Source: Azospirillum brasilense (GTDB taxonomy: Bacteria > Pseudomonadota > Alphaproteobacteria > Azospirillales > Azospirillaceae). From it: a stretch of 64,000 nt of DNA. The first letter of the stretch is position 1, and every line of letters starts with the position of its first letter. The translations under genes and the position numbers were made by a program. This document shows, one piece after another, positions 8,825-17,421 of the stretch. The notes below the pieces were generated by a model. The model had not been told where the DNA came from. It saw only the letters and a list, made by a program, of their open reading frames with translations, and did no database searches. The stretch covers positions 124,001 to 188,000 of the forward strand of contig NZ_CP032346.1 in NCBI RefSeq assembly GCF_005222205.1, given 5' to 3'.

Positions 8825-10708
8825 ATGCCAGCGTTGAGGAGCCACCAGACCATGGTCGCCGGCGTCGCCGCGGCCATCGCGCAGCGGCAGACCGACGTGC
8901 GGGACGTTCTGGCCGCGGTGACGCCGGGTGGAGGAAAGTCGCTGCTGCCGGTGATCATGGGGGCGGCGCTGATGCGGGCCGGGCTGATCGACCGCATCTG
9001 CTGGATCGTGCCGCGCGACAGCCTGCGCCGGCAGGCCGAGGAAGCCTTCGCCGACCCGCGCTGGCGCGAGGCGCTGGGCCACGGGATCGCGCTGCGGGCG
9101 GCGGAGAACGGACGCGATCCCTGCCGTGGCCTGCAAGGCTATGTGACCACCTATCAGGCGGTCGCCGCGGCTCCGGACCTGCACCTTCAGGAGTTCCGCC
9201 GTCACCGCTACCTGCTGGCCGTGGACGAGCTGCATCACCTGCCCGCCGTCGCCGACACCGGAACGGCGACCATGGCGGAGGATGAGACCGCCTGGAGCCG
9301 CTCCATCCTGCCGCTTCTGGAAAGCGCCGCCGCCCGGCTGCTGATGAGCGGCACGCTGGAGCGGGCGGACGGGCGCCCCATCCTCTGGCTGCCCTACCGC
9401 GCGCCGACGGGGGTGCGGCGGGTGCGCGAGATCGATTTCAAGGCGCCGGGCTGGGCGATCGTCGGCTATTCGCGGCGGCAGGCGCTGGCCGAGAAGGCGA
9501 TCCTGCCGGTGACCTTCGGCGCGATGGACGGCACCGCGACATGGCTGGACGCGGAGCGGACGACGCGCAGCGTCGACGCGCTGTCCCGCGCCGGGGAGAA
9601 CACCCGCGACGCCCTGTTCACCGCGCTGCGCACCGGTTTCGCCCAGGCCATGCTGCGCGAGGCCTACCGCTCCTGCCGCGAGCACCGGGCGAAGCGGCGC
9701 GCGGCGGGGACCGGTTCCGGGCATGAGGGTGCCGGGCTGGGCAAGCTTTTGGTGATCGCGCCGGACCAGGAGACCGCCCGCAACTACCTCGACACGCTGC
9801 GCGGCTGGATGCCCGGCGCCCAGGCGGCGCGGATGGCGCAGATCGCCATTTCCGAACGGCGCGACGCGCAGGAGGTGGTGGCCGCCTTCCGCCTGCGCCC
9901 GGAACCCGCCGTGCTGGTGTCCGTCGCCATGGCTTATGAGGGGCTGGACGCGCCGGCCATCTCGCACGTCGCCTGCCTGACCCACATCCGCTCCCGTCCC
10001 TGGCTGGAGCAGGCGATCGCGCGGGCCACCCGGGTCGATCCCCACGCCGGCGCCTACGAGCAGCAGCGGGCGGTGATCTACCACCCCTCCGACATGATGT
10101 TCGAGCGCTTCCGCCAGATGGTGGAGACGCAGCAGGGCACGCGGGCCATGGTCAAGACCCGGCGCCAGCACGAACTGCCCTTCGAGCGCACGGTGGAGGC
10201 GGAGCCGGAGATCATCCCGCTGGAATCCAACGCGACCGCCCTGCGCTTCGCCGTGGTGGCTCCCGGCCCCGATTTCGGCAATCTATCGCCTGGGCACGAT
10301 GCCCCCGACCGACCGCCGGCTGCCTCCCCGGCGAAGGACGGGGTGCAGGTGCCCAGCGCGGTGGAGCATCATCTGCGCCAGCGCATCGGCCAGATCGTGG
10401 CGGCCCAGGTGATCGAGGACCAGGACAACAACCTCGTCGCCGAGGGGCCGGTCAGCTACCACACCTACAACGCCGTTCTGAAGCGCTGCATGAACAAGGC
10501 GCGGTCGGAGATGACACTGTCGGAGCTGGAGGCTGCCCTCGGCTGGCTGGAGCGCAACCGCATCTCCGACCATCTGCACCTGATCGCCGACGACCCGCAA
10601 TACCGCTGGTCGAGCCGCCGCAAGGCCCGTGGTGCGGGTTCGGTCACCGCCTTCTCGAAACCGGCCCGCCGGGCGCCGCCCCCTGGAACGGGGAAGCCGG
10701 CGTCCTAA
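8825..10708 (+). CDS. DExH-box helicase-like ATPase, superfamily 2
   Basis: This 627-residue cytoplasmic protein has superfamily 2 helicase motifs: Walker A TPGGGKS (residues 33-39), motif II DELHH (134-138), motif III SGTL (about 175-178) and a motif-VI-like QAIARATR (about 396-403), with VLVSVAMAYEGLDAP between. The two RecA lobes thus fill residues 1-430. The remaining 200 residues are of unknown fold. It resembles restriction-type (UvrB/type III R subunit) helicases in motif spacing. No nuclease or methyltransferase motif is seen in it or beside it, so a defence role is only a possibility. It stands alone between oppositely oriented genes. A GGGAGGGG ribosome site lies rather far (about 14 bases) from ATG 8825, and ATG 8852 is an alternative. 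Confidence 0.8.
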   Translation: MPALRSHQTMVAGVAAAIAQRQTDVRDVLAAVTPGGGKSLLPVIMGAALMRAGLIDRICWIVPRDSLRRQAEEAFADPRWREALGHGIALRAAENGRDPCRGLQGYVTTYQAVAAAPDLHLQEFRRHRYLLAVDELHHLPAVADTGTATMAEDETAWSRSILPLLESAAARLLMSGTLERADGRPILWLPYRAPTGVRRVREIDFKAPGWAIVGYSRRQALAEKAILPVTFGAMDGTATWLDAERTTRSVDALSRAGENTRDALFTALRTGFAQAMLREAYRSCREHRAKRRAAGTGSGHEGAGLGKLLVIAPDQETARNYLDTLRGWMPGAQAARMAQIAISERRDAQEVVAAFRLRPEPAVLVSVAMAYEGLDAPAISHVACLTHIRSRPWLEQAIARATRVDPHAGAYEQQRAVIYHPSDMMFERFRQMVETQQGTRAMVKTRRQHELPFERTVEAEPEIIPLESNATALRFAVVAPGPDFGNLSPGHDAPDRPPAASPAKDGVQVPSAVEHHLRQRIGQIVAAQVIEDQDNNLVAEGPVSYHTYNAVLKRCMNKARSEMTLSELEAALGWLERNRISDHLHLIADDPQYRWSSRRKARGAGSVTAFSKPARRAPPPGTGKPAS

Positions 10709-10798
10709 ATAACGCACGCCGCCACACTTTTTTGCAGGAGCGAAGACACCGGCCTTCGTAGAATGTGTCGGCCCGTTTGCCACCCGTGGAGGTTACCG

Positions 10799-11182
10799 GT
10801 GCGTTTCGCGAGGCCGCTCAACATTCTTCTCGTGGAGGATGATTCGCTCACCGCCATGGCGATGGCCCGCATGCTGGAAATGGCCCATTGCACGGTCACC
10901 ACCGTGACGGACGGCGAGGCCGGTTTGAGCGCCCTGGCCGACGGCGCCTTCGACGCCGTCATCACCGATCTGGTTATGCCCCGGCTGGGTGGCGAGGCGA
11001 TGATCCGGCAGGTGCGCCTGAAGCGGCCGACCCTGCCCATCGTCGTCCTGTCCGCCTCCCCGCCCGAGGATGGAATCCCCGGCCTGCAGGACGGGGAGGG
11101 CGGACCGCTGGTGATCCTGAGGAAGCCCGTCCTGGCGGGGGAACTGCTGGCGGCGATGGATCAGGTGTTCCTGAAGGCTTGA
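10799..11182 (+). CDS. Stand-alone response-regulator receiver domain (CheY-like)
   Basis: This 127-residue single receiver domain has an acidic pocket VEDD (residues 12-15), phosphoacceptor Asp57 in VITDLVMP, the conserved Ser in VVLSAS (about 82-87) and Lys109 in LRKPV. There is no output domain, so it must act by protein contact, as CheY or DivK do. The GTG at 10799 is preferred because GGAGG (10788-10792) lies 6 bases before it. The ATG at 10763 has no ribosome site and would add a non-conserved tail. No histidine kinase is adjacent, so its partner is unknown. It converges with plsY, leaving 11 bases between the stops. Confidence 0.88.
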   Translation: MRFARPLNILLVEDDSLTAMAMARMLEMAHCTVTTVTDGEAGLSALADGAFDAVITDLVMPRLGGEAMIRQVRLKRPTLPIVVLSASPPEDGIPGLQDGEGGPLVILRKPVLAGELLAAMDQVFLKA

Positions 11183-11193
11183 GCGGGGGGCGA

Positions 11194-11787
11194 TCAGGCC
11201 TTCTTCTTGCCGAAGCTGATCTTCGGTTCCTCGCCCTTCAACAGGCGCTGGATGTTCGCGGAATGGCGGATGGCGACCAGCACCGCGATGAACAGGCACA
11301 GCCCCGCCACCAGCGGCCCGCCGAAGATCCAGCCGAAAATCGGGCTGAGGCCCAGCGCGGTCAGGGCCGACAGCGACGAGATCTTGAACAGGAAGGCCAT
11401 CGCCAGCCACGTCGCGCAGGCGATCACGCCGACCGGCCAGGACACGGCCAGCAGCACGCCGAGCGCCGTCGCGACGCCCTTGCCGCCCTTGAAGCCGAGC
11501 CAGACCGGGAAGCTGTGGCCCAGCATGGCGCCGCCCGCCGCGAAGACCGCGGCCTCCGGCCCCGCCCAGGCGAGGGCGAGCAGGGCGGCGATGGCGCCCT
11601 TGCCGCTGTCCAGGATCAGGGTGGCGGCGGCGAGCGGCTTGTTGCCGGTGCGCAGCACGTTGGTGGCGCCGATGTTGCCGGAGCCGATCTTGCGGATGTC
11701 GCCCAGCCCGGCCAGCCGGGTCAGCACCAAGCCGAAGGGAATCGAACCCAGCAGGTAGCCGAGCAGGGCCGAGATCAGGAGGGTCAC
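11194..11787 (-). CDS. plsY: Acyl-phosphate:glycerol-3-phosphate acyltransferase PlsY
   Basis: This inner-membrane enzyme transfers an acyl group from acyl-phosphate to glycerol-3-phosphate, the first committed step of phospholipid synthesis. It has 197 residues, the normal length, with about five transmembrane segments. Cytoplasmic motif 1 is GSGNIGATN (residues 35-43). Motif 2 is [18 protein letters not shown] (about 90-107), including the GGKGVAT glycine/lysine loop. It begins with GTG at 11787, four bases after the pyrC stop, with GAGGG upstream, so it is the last gene of a pyrB-pyrC-plsY operon. This order is common in alphaproteobacteria. Confidence 0.95.
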   Translation of the reverse strand: MTLLISALLGYLLGSIPFGLVLTRLAGLGDIRKIGSGNIGATNVLRTGNKPLAAATLILDSGKGAIAALLALAWAGPEAAVFAAGGAMLGHSFPVWLGFKGGKGVATALGVLLAVSWPVGVIACATWLAMAFLFKISSLSALTALGLSPIFGWIFGGPLVAGLCLFIAVLVAIRHSANIQRLLKGEEPKISFGKKKA

Positions 11788-11791
11788 CGGA

Positions 11792-13096
11792 TCAGCCCTC
11801 GAACTGCCAGACGGTGCGCCCGTCCACCACGGTGCGCAGCGGACGGCCCTGGACGGGGCGGTCCTCGAAGGGGCTGTTCTTCGACTTCGACTTGAAGGCC
11901 GCCACGTCCACCTTCCACGGCACGTCCAGGTCGAAGGCGATCAGGTCGGCGGGCGCCCCCTTGGCGATGCGGCCGAGCGGCAGGCCGAGGAGTTCGGCCG
12001 GCTTCACGGTCACGCAGGCCAGCGCCTTCAGCAGCGGCATGGCGCCCTTGTGCACCAGCTCCAGGGTCAGCGGGAACAGCGTCTCCAGCCCGATCACGCC
12101 GCAGGCGGCCTGGGCGAAGGGCAGGCGCTTCTGGTCCTGGTCCTGCGGCGTGTGGTCCGACGCGATGGCGTCGATGGTGCCGTCGGCCAGACCTTCCACG
12201 ATGGCGCGCCGGTCCATCTCGCCGCGCAGCGGCGGCGAGACCTTGGCGAAGGTGCGGTAGTCGCCGACGTCCGTCTCGGTCAGGGCGAAGTAGTGCGGGG
12301 CGGTGTCGCAGGTGACCTTCAGCCCGCGCGCCTTGGCGCGGCGGATCAGGTCCACCGACTCGCCCGTCGTGACGTGGGCGAAGTGCAGCCGGCCGCCGGA
12401 GAGTTCCAGCAGGCGCAGGTCGCGCTCGATCATGATGATCTCGGCCTCCCGTGGGATGCCGACGAGGCCGAGGCGGGTGGCGCGCTCGCCCGAATTCATC
12501 ATGCCGCCGCTGGCGAGGCTCGGCTCCTCCGGATGCTGGACGATCAGCTTGTCGAAGGTGCGGGCGTAGCTGAGCGCGCGGCGCATCGCCTTGGCGCTGG
12601 CGATCGCCTTGGTGCCGTCGGTGAAGGCCACGGCCCCGGCGCGGGACAGCAGGCCCATCTCGGTGATCTCGTTGCCCTCGGTCCCGCGGGTGGCGGCGGC
12701 GTAGGCGAAGACCTTGACCAGACGCACCTCGCGTGCGCGCCGGGCGATGAACTCCAGGCTCGCCACCTCGTCGGTCACCGGGTCGGTGTTGGGCAGCAGG
12801 ACCACGGCGGTGATGCCGCCGGCCACCGCGGCGCGCGACGCGCTCTTGATGGTGTCCTTTTCCTCCTCGCCGGGCTCGCCGATGAGGACGCGCATGTCGA
12901 CGAGGCCGGGGGCGAGGCACTGGCCCTGGAGGTCGACGACCTCGATCCCCTCCGGCACGCCGTCGGCGAACAGGGACGGGCCGAAGTCGGCGATCTTCGC
13001 GCCTTCGGTCAGCAGGTCGCCCCGCTGGTCCAGGCCGCTGGCGGGGTCGAGCAGGCGGGCGTTGCGGTAGGCGACGCGGGCGTTGGCGTTAGACAT
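11792..13096 (-). CDS. pyrC: Dihydroorotase-like protein, probably inactive (PyrC')
   Basis: This 434-residue member of the class I dihydroorotase family is encoded 8 bases inside the end of pyrB. Family features are kept: [31 protein letters not shown] and the C-terminal GKGAPADL-like strand. However, the metal-binding segment that normally reads GLVDIHVHLREPG is [13 protein letters not shown] here (residues 64-76). Both histidines (positions 69 and 71) and the substrate-binding arginine (73) are gone. In Pseudomonas a similar defective PyrC' is needed to assemble aspartate transcarbamoylase. The same structural role for this protein with the overlapping PyrB is a strong inference. A functional dihydroorotase should exist elsewhere in the genome. 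Confidence 0.9.
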   Translation of the reverse strand: MSNANARVAYRNARLLDPASGLDQRGDLLTEGAKIADFGPSLFADGVPEGIEVVDLQGQCLAPGLVDMRVLIGEPGEEEKDTIKSASRAAVAGGITAVVLLPNTDPVTDEVASLEFIARRAREVRLVKVFAYAAATRGTEGNEITEMGLLSRAGAVAFTDGTKAIASAKAMRRALSYARTFDKLIVQHPEEPSLASGGMMNSGERATRLGLVGIPREAEIIMIERDLRLLELSGGRLHFAHVTTGESVDLIRRAKARGLKVTCDTAPHYFALTETDVGDYRTFAKVSPPLRGEMDRRAIVEGLADGTIDAIASDHTPQDQDQKRLPFAQAACGVIGLETLFPLTLELVHKGAMPLLKALACVTVKPAELLGLPLGRIAKGAPADLIAFDLDVPWKVDVAAFKSKSKNSPFEDRPVQGRPLRTVVDGRTVWQFEG

Positions 13097-14051
13097 CGGT
13101 GCCCCGGCGGTCTCGGGTGAGAAGGTCGAGCACGGCCATGCGGACGGCCACGCCCAGCTCCACCTGATCGAGGATCATGGAGCGCTTGAGGTCGTCGGCG
13201 ACCTCCGAGTCGATCTCGACGCCGCGGTTCATCGGGCCGGGATGCATGACCACCGCGTGCGGCTTCGCCACCGCCAGCTTCTCGTAGTCCAGTCCGTAGA
13301 AGTAGAAGTATTCGCGGGTCGAAGGGACATACTGGCCGCTCATCCGCTCGGTCTGGAGGCGCAGCATCATCACCACGTCGGCGTCCTTCAGGCCCGTCGC
13401 CATGGAGTGGTGGATCTCGACGCCCAGCCGGTCGATCTGGGAGGGGATCAGCGTCGGCGGCGCCACGCAGCGCACCCGCGCGCCCATGGCGTTCAGCAGA
13501 TGGATGTTGGAGCGCGCGACGCGGCTGTGCAGGATGTCGCCGCAGATCGCCACGATCAGACCGTCGAGGCTGCCCAGGCGGCGGCGGATCGCCAGCGCGT
13601 CCAGGAGCCCTTGCGTCGGGTGCTCGTGGTGGCCGTCGCCGGCGTTGATGACCGAGCAGTTGACCTTGTCGGCCAGCAGCTTCACCGCCCCCGAATCGGC
13701 GTGGCGAACGACCAGCGCGTCGAGGTGCATGGCGTTCAGCGTCATCGCCGTGTCGATCAGCGTCTCGCCCTTCTTCACCGAGCTGCCGTCCGACGACATG
13801 TTGATGACGTCGGCGCCGAGCCGCTTGCCGGCCAGCTCGAAGCTGGTGCGGGTGCGGGTCGAATTCTCGAAGAAGAGGTTGACGATCGTCCGCCCGTCGA
13901 GGAGCGACGACTTCTTCGAAGGCTGGCGGTTCTGCTCGACGTAGCCGTCGGCGAGGTCGAGGATGGTGGTGATCTCGCCTGCCGTCAGCCCCTCGATGCC
14001 AAGGAGGTGGCGGTGCGGGAAAACCGTCGTGGAATGGGGCGATCCGGTCAT
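13089..14051 (-). CDS. pyrB: Aspartate carbamoyltransferase catalytic subunit
   Basis: PyrB condenses carbamoyl phosphate with aspartate, the committed step of pyrimidine synthesis, in the cytoplasm. It has 320 residues, slightly longer than the E. coli catalytic chain. Carbamoyl-phosphate residues are visible in [13 protein letters not shown] (STRTR at 64-68) and [11 protein letters not shown] (about 160). Aspartate-site residues are in LRLQTERM (about 230) and [10 protein letters not shown] (about 270). It is the first gene of the operon, and its stop overlaps the pyrC start by 8 bases. No pyrI regulatory chain is nearby, consistent with the PyrB-PyrC' type of complex. Confidence 0.96.
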   Translation of the reverse strand: MTGSPHSTTVFPHRHLLGIEGLTAGEITTILDLADGYVEQNRQPSKKSSLLDGRTIVNLFFENSTRTRTSFELAGKRLGADVINMSSDGSSVKKGETLIDTAMTLNAMHLDALVVRHADSGAVKLLADKVNCSVINAGDGHHEHPTQGLLDALAIRRRLGSLDGLIVAICGDILHSRVARSNIHLLNAMGARVRCVAPPTLIPSQIDRLGVEIHHSMATGLKDADVVMMLRLQTERMSGQYVPSTREYFYFYGLDYEKLAVAKPHAVVMHPGPMNRGVEIDSEVADDLKRSMILDQVELGVAVRMAVLDLLTRDRRGTDV

Positions 14052-14106
14052 GGGCCGCGACTATAGGAGCGGTCCCGGACGCCCGCAAGCGCGCCCTATG
14101 ACCTTT

Positions 14107-14613
14107 TTAAAGGTAGGCGATGAGCCGCCCGCAGGCCAGGACACCGACCCACAGCGCGAGCGAGGCGGCGCCGGCGAACCGGGCTCCCGGCGGTGGCCGG
14201 TCCGACAGGCTCCAGTCCGCCATCCGACGGCCGGCAAGCCGGTGGAAGGCCAGAATGTTCAGCAGGGCCAGCCCGATCAACGCCAGCTTCGCCAGGAAGG
14301 CCGGGTTGCCGGCCAGCGCCGTCGCCTCCGTGGTGAAGAGGAGGAGGCCGGTGGGGATCGCCAGCGCGAAGCCGGTCACCGCCACCGGCAGGAGCAGCCG
14401 CGCCAGCGCATCCGCCGGCAGCAGCGGCGCACGGATCCCCATCAGACGCAGGTCGAAGGCCAGGATCGCCCCGACCAGAAGCGCGAATCCGAGGATGTGC
14501 GTGATCTCGACCAGCGGGTAGAGCCAGACCGACTGGCGCAGCGACTCGCCGAGCCCGGAGGTCTCCAGAGCGACGAGCCAGCCGGGGCCGGTGGGGGCGA
14601 GATCGTGGTCCAT
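14107..14613 (-). CDS. Four-helix inner-membrane protein, DUF6644-like
   Basis: This 168-residue integral membrane protein has four hydrophobic segments: around 30-55 (ITHILGFALLVGAILAFDL), 70-92, 103-122 and 148-166. A conserved His (EITHILG) near the first helix and another at LNILAFHR suggest a metal or haem site, which is an inference. It follows the DUF6152 gene on the same strand by 26 bases. The pairing of a secreted DUF6152 protein with this kind of membrane protein is recurrent in proteobacteria, possibly in copper handling. I give it moderate family confidence and do not claim a reaction. Confidence 0.65.
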   Translation of the reverse strand: MDHDLAPTGPGWLVALETSGLGESLRQSVWLYPLVEITHILGFALLVGAILAFDLRLMGIRAPLLPADALARLLLPVAVTGFALAIPTGLLLFTTEATALAGNPAFLAKLALIGLALLNILAFHRLAGRRMADWSLSDRPPPGARFAGAASLALWVGVLACGRLIAYL

Positions 14614-14639
14614 GCTGCGACCGGGCGCGGGGGCCGCCG

Positions 14640-14996
14640 TCAGCGCAGTTCGATGGTCTTGTCGGCGGTGGTGATGCGCTCCGCCCGCAGCTCCGCCGGG
14701 TCGGACTTGGCGGGGTAGCCGACCACCGTCACGGTCTGGCCGGGCTTGATCGAATCGGCGGGCAGGCCGCGCGTGCTCATGCGGCTGGGCGGGGCGAGCA
14801 CGACGTGCCAGACCTTGCCGTCGGCCTGGAGGTTCAGCATGGCGTGCGGGTTGTTGAAGGCGATCTGCTGGACGGTGCCGGTCAGCGTCATCTCCTTGTC
14901 CGACTCATAGCCGCCCCAGCCATGGTGGGCGGCGGCGGGCCAAGCCAGCGAAGCGGACAGCAGGGCGGCGAGGGCGAGCGGACGTGCGGGCGTCAT
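14640..14996 (-). CDS. Exported DUF6152-family protein
   Basis: This 118-residue periplasmic protein has a signal peptide: MTPARPLALAALLSASLAWPAAA with cleavage before HHGWGGY. The mature start HHGWGGYESDKEMTLTGTV and the AFNNPHAMLNL segment are typical of DUF6152, which forms a small OB-like beta-barrel. His residues at the mature N-terminus resemble an ATCUN or copper site, but that is inference. The gene starts at ATG 14996, 29 bases after the end of the LysR gene, and the membrane-protein gene follows. The three could form one transcript. The function is unknown. Confidence 0.75.
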   Translation of the reverse strand: MTPARPLALAALLSASLAWPAAAHHGWGGYESDKEMTLTGTVQQIAFNNPHAMLNLQADGKVWHVVLAPPSRMSTRGLPADSIKPGQTVTVVGYPAKSDPAELRAERITTADKTIELR

Positions 14997-15025
14997 GGCG
15001 CAACCTTTCCCGGTCAGGCGTCTGT

Positions 15026-15979
15026 TCAGGCGTCTGGGGAAGAGGTTGTGGCGGACTCCGCCGCGGGCAAGGTCCGGCTGTGAGCGTCCGTAGGATCGGT
15101 GGCGGCTTCCTCGAACAGCCAGTCGCGGAACGCCTTCACCTTCGGGCGCGAGAAGTAATGGGGCGGGGCGGCGACGTAGTAGGCGTAGTTGCCCGGCAGA
15201 TGGACGTCGAACAGCCGGACCAGCCGCCCGGCGGCGACGTCGTCCGCCACCAGGACGCCGCGCGCCAGCGCCACGCCGCCGCCCTCCGCCGCGACCTGGA
15301 GCAGCAGCGCCGAATCGTCGAAGCGCGGGCCGCGGGCGTGGTCCAGGCCGGCGATCCCGGCGGCCTCGCCCCAGGTGCCCCAGGTGATGAAGTAGTCGTC
15401 GTGGAGCAGCGTGTGGTGGCGCAGATCCTCCGGGCAGCGCAGGGGGCGGGGACCGGTGAGGAGCGAGGGGCTGCACACCGGGTAGATGTCCTCGGTCATC
15501 AGCCGATCGCAGCGCAGGCCGGGCCAGTTGCCGGCGCCGAAACGGATGCCGATGTCGACGTCCTGCTGGCTGAAGTCGACGAGCTGCGGGGTGGTGTGCA
15601 GCCGCACCTCCAGCTCCGGATGGCGGGCCTGGAAGCGGCCCAGCCGCATGACCAGCCACTTCGCGGCGAAGCTGGGCATGGTGGAGATGGTCAGCGCGCC
15701 GGACCCGTCCATGCGGAACAGCCGCTCCGTCGCGTGCGACAGCGTGTCGAGCGCGTCGCGCACCGGCGGCAGGTAGGATTGCCCGGTCTCGGTCAGGATC
15801 AGCGCGCGGTTCATCCGGCGGAACAGCGGCATGCCCAACCATTCCTCCAGCCCCTTGATCTGGTGGCTGACCGCGGCCTGGGTGACGTGAAGCTCCTCCG
15901 CCGCCTTGGTGAAGGACAGGTGCCGGGCGGCGGATTCGAAGGCGCGCAGGGCGTTCAGCGGTGGCAGGCGGCGGGCCAT
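15026..15979 (-). CDS. LysR-family transcriptional regulator, GcvA subgroup
   Basis: This 317-residue DNA-binding regulator has an N-terminal winged helix-turn-helix, LNALRAFESAARHLSFTKAAEELHVTQAAVSHQIKGLE (split here as residues 7-45), with the GcvA-type RRLPPLNALRAFE start. The effector-binding domain (about 90-300) contains DVDIGIRFGAGNWPGL, a GcvA hallmark. ATG 15979 is chosen because CGGAG lies 8 bases upstream and the alignment to the family begins there. The longer frame upstream is spurious. It is divergent from the DUF1127 gene. A T-N11-A box lies between them (16005-16023), so it probably regulates that unit and itself. Confidence 0.92.
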   Translation of the reverse strand: MARRLPPLNALRAFESAARHLSFTKAAEELHVTQAAVSHQIKGLEEWLGMPLFRRMNRALILTETGQSYLPPVRDALDTLSHATERLFRMDGSGALTISTMPSFAAKWLVMRLGRFQARHPELEVRLHTTPQLVDFSQQDVDIGIRFGAGNWPGLRCDRLMTEDIYPVCSPSLLTGPRPLRCPEDLRHHTLLHDDYFITWGTWGEAAGIAGLDHARGPRFDDSALLLQVAAEGGGVALARGVLVADDVAAGRLVRLFDVHLPGNYAYYVAAPPHYFSRPKVKAFRDWLFEEAATDPTDAHSRTLPAAESATTSSPDA

Positions 15980-16004
15980 GGAGCGACTCCGGGAAATGGG
16001 CTTC

Positions 16005-16023
16005 GGATTAGTTTTCCTAATCC
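16005..16023. promoter_or_regulatory. LysR-type operator (T-N11-A palindrome)
   Basis: GGATTAG (16005-16011) and CTAATCC (16017-16023) are exact inverted repeats around TTTTC. The core ATTAG-N5-CTAAT fits the T-N11-A rule for LysR-type regulators. It lies 26 bases before the LysR start codon and 124 bases before the DUF1127 start. This position would suit autorepression and activation of the divergent unit. Confidence 0.7.
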
Positions 16024-16146
16024 AAACTATGAGAAAGCGTCGTTTGTGCGCAAGGACCGGGTGGCCCATCCTCCCCTCACGGAACACAGTTCGGAACGTC
16101 GGGCGACTGGTCCCGACGGTGACCGGAGACAAGAGGAGACGCAGCG

Positions 16147-16377
16147 ATGTCCCAGAGCATGAACGGCAGCATGAACACCCGCACCGACGCGCAGGAGCGG
16201 CCCGGCCAGGGTATCGGCGGTGCGCTGGTCACCCTGTTCGACACGGTGGCGACCTGGAACGAGCGGCGGCGCCAGCGGCGCGCGCTGGAGGCCTTGCCCG
16301 ACCATCTGCTGCAGGACATCGGCCTGTCCCGCGCCGACGCGGTGACCGAAGCCGACAAGCCCTTCTGGCAGGGCTGA
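16147..16377 (+). CDS. DUF1127 small protein
   Basis: This 76-residue small basic protein has the DUF1127 core TVATWNERRRQRRALEALPDHLLQDIGLSRADAV (residues 34-67 approximately), which contains the family signature of an Arg-rich helix followed by LxxLPDxxLxDIGLSR. Such proteins are abundant in alphaproteobacteria. Some bind RNA or affect phosphate and stress responses, but no role is fixed here. A GAGGAG ribosome site lies about 10 bases before ATG 16147. It is the first gene of a likely operon with two GFA-family genes (4-base gaps), under the divergent LysR regulator. Confidence 0.85.
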   Translation: MSQSMNGSMNTRTDAQERPGQGIGGALVTLFDTVATWNERRRQRRALEALPDHLLQDIGLSRADAVTEADKPFWQG

Positions 16378-16381
16378 CCCC

Positions 16382-16849
16382 ATGACGGATGGCCCCATGG
16401 CTGACGGCGGTAACAGGCGGGTCTGGAGCGGCGGTTGCGCCTGCGGCGGCGTGCGCTATGAGATCATGGCGCGGCCGTCGCCGGTGTCCTTCTGCCATTG
16501 CGGCCAGTGTCGGCGCCAGCACAGCCATGTCGGCGCCTACACCACCTTCCCGCGGGAAGCCCTGCGCCTCGTGGCGGACGGTACCCTGGCTTGGTACGCG
16601 TCGTCGGAACGCGCGCGGCGGGGCTTCTGTTCACGCTGCGGCACCGGCCTGTTCTGGGACCCGTTGGCGGAACCGCGCATGGACGCGACGGCGGGCAGCC
16701 TGGACGAACCGACCGGCCTGCAGGCCGACCGTCACATCTGGGTGGACTTCAAGGGCGACTATTACAGCCTGTGCGACGACGGCCTGCTCCGCCGGACCAG
16801 CACGGAGCCCGGCAACCAGACCCTCTTCAACGATCCCACGGAGGATTGA
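16382..16849 (+). CDS. GFA-family zinc protein (first of a tandem pair)
   Basis: This 155-residue protein belongs to the glutathione-dependent formaldehyde-activating (GFA/CENP-V) fold. Zinc ligands are visible as GGCACGGVRYE (CxC near residue 19), FCHCGQCRRQH (about 37-47) and GFCSRCGTGLFW (about 80-91). Members bind two zincs. True GFA activity has been questioned, so GFA family is safer than an enzyme name. Starts at ATG 16382 and ATG 16397 are both possible. It lies 4 bases after the DUF1127 stop and 3 bases before the second GFA gene, which suggests one operon and a local duplication. Confidence 0.85.
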   Translation: MTDGPMADGGNRRVWSGGCACGGVRYEIMARPSPVSFCHCGQCRRQHSHVGAYTTFPREALRLVADGTLAWYASSERARRGFCSRCGTGLFWDPLAEPRMDATAGSLDEPTGLQADRHIWVDFKGDYYSLCDDGLLRRTSTEPGNQTLFNDPTED

Positions 16850-16852
16850 GTC

Positions 16853-17269
16853 ATGAGCGACGGCGCGACGTTGACTGGCGGTTGCCTGTGCGGCGCCGTC
16901 CGGTACACGGTGACCGAGCGACCCATGGGGGTGGTGAACTGCCATTGCGGCCAGTGCCGGCGCTTCCACGGCCATTTCGGCGCCTACATCACCATTCCGC
17001 GCGAGACGGTCGCGGTGTCCGATGCGGACTGTGTCCTGTCCTGGTACCGCTCCTCGGCGAAGGCGCGGCGCGGGTTCTGCGCGCGTTGCGGGTCGTCGCT
17101 GTTCTGGAGCGGCGACGAGTCCGACCTGTTCGACGTGGCCGCCGGCAGCCTGGACCAGCCGACCGGGCTCGCCACGCTGCGGCACATTCATGTGGCGGAC
17201 AAGGCGGACTATTACATGATTGACGACGGGCTGGAGCGCTTTCCCCAGGGCGCTCCCGAGCCGCCGTAA
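16853..17269 (+). CDS. GFA-family zinc protein (second of a tandem pair)
   Basis: This 138-residue paralogue of the preceding protein has the same zinc motifs: GGCLCGAVRYTV (residues 9-20), NCHCGQCRRFHGHFGAY (about 29-45) and GFCARCGSSLFWSG (about 71-84). The shared HCGQCRR and the shared GSLD(E/Q)PTGL segment before the C-terminal strand show duplication followed by divergence. It ends the DUF1127-GFA-GFA unit. The substrate is unknown. Keeping two copies under one LysR regulator suggests a small-thiol or aldehyde detoxification role, but that is inference. Confidence 0.85.
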   Translation: MSDGATLTGGCLCGAVRYTVTERPMGVVNCHCGQCRRFHGHFGAYITIPRETVAVSDADCVLSWYRSSAKARRGFCARCGSSLFWSGDESDLFDVAAGSLDQPTGLATLRHIHVADKADYYMIDDGLERFPQGAPEPP

Positions 17270-17421
17270 GCCGTTGGACACGTCGTCGCAGGTCGTTGCT
17301 GCGGTTCGGGAGCCCGGAAATGGGGAATGGAAACGTGGTAACCTGCCCCCACACGACTATTTTCAGCCGGACTTATTCGGGTTGTGAATAAAATTACTGA
17401 CGTCGTCGGGAGGGTGCGGCC

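Noticed and set aside
8729..10171. A 480-codon minus-strand open frame
   Set aside because: It is antisense to the helicase and lacks any motif.
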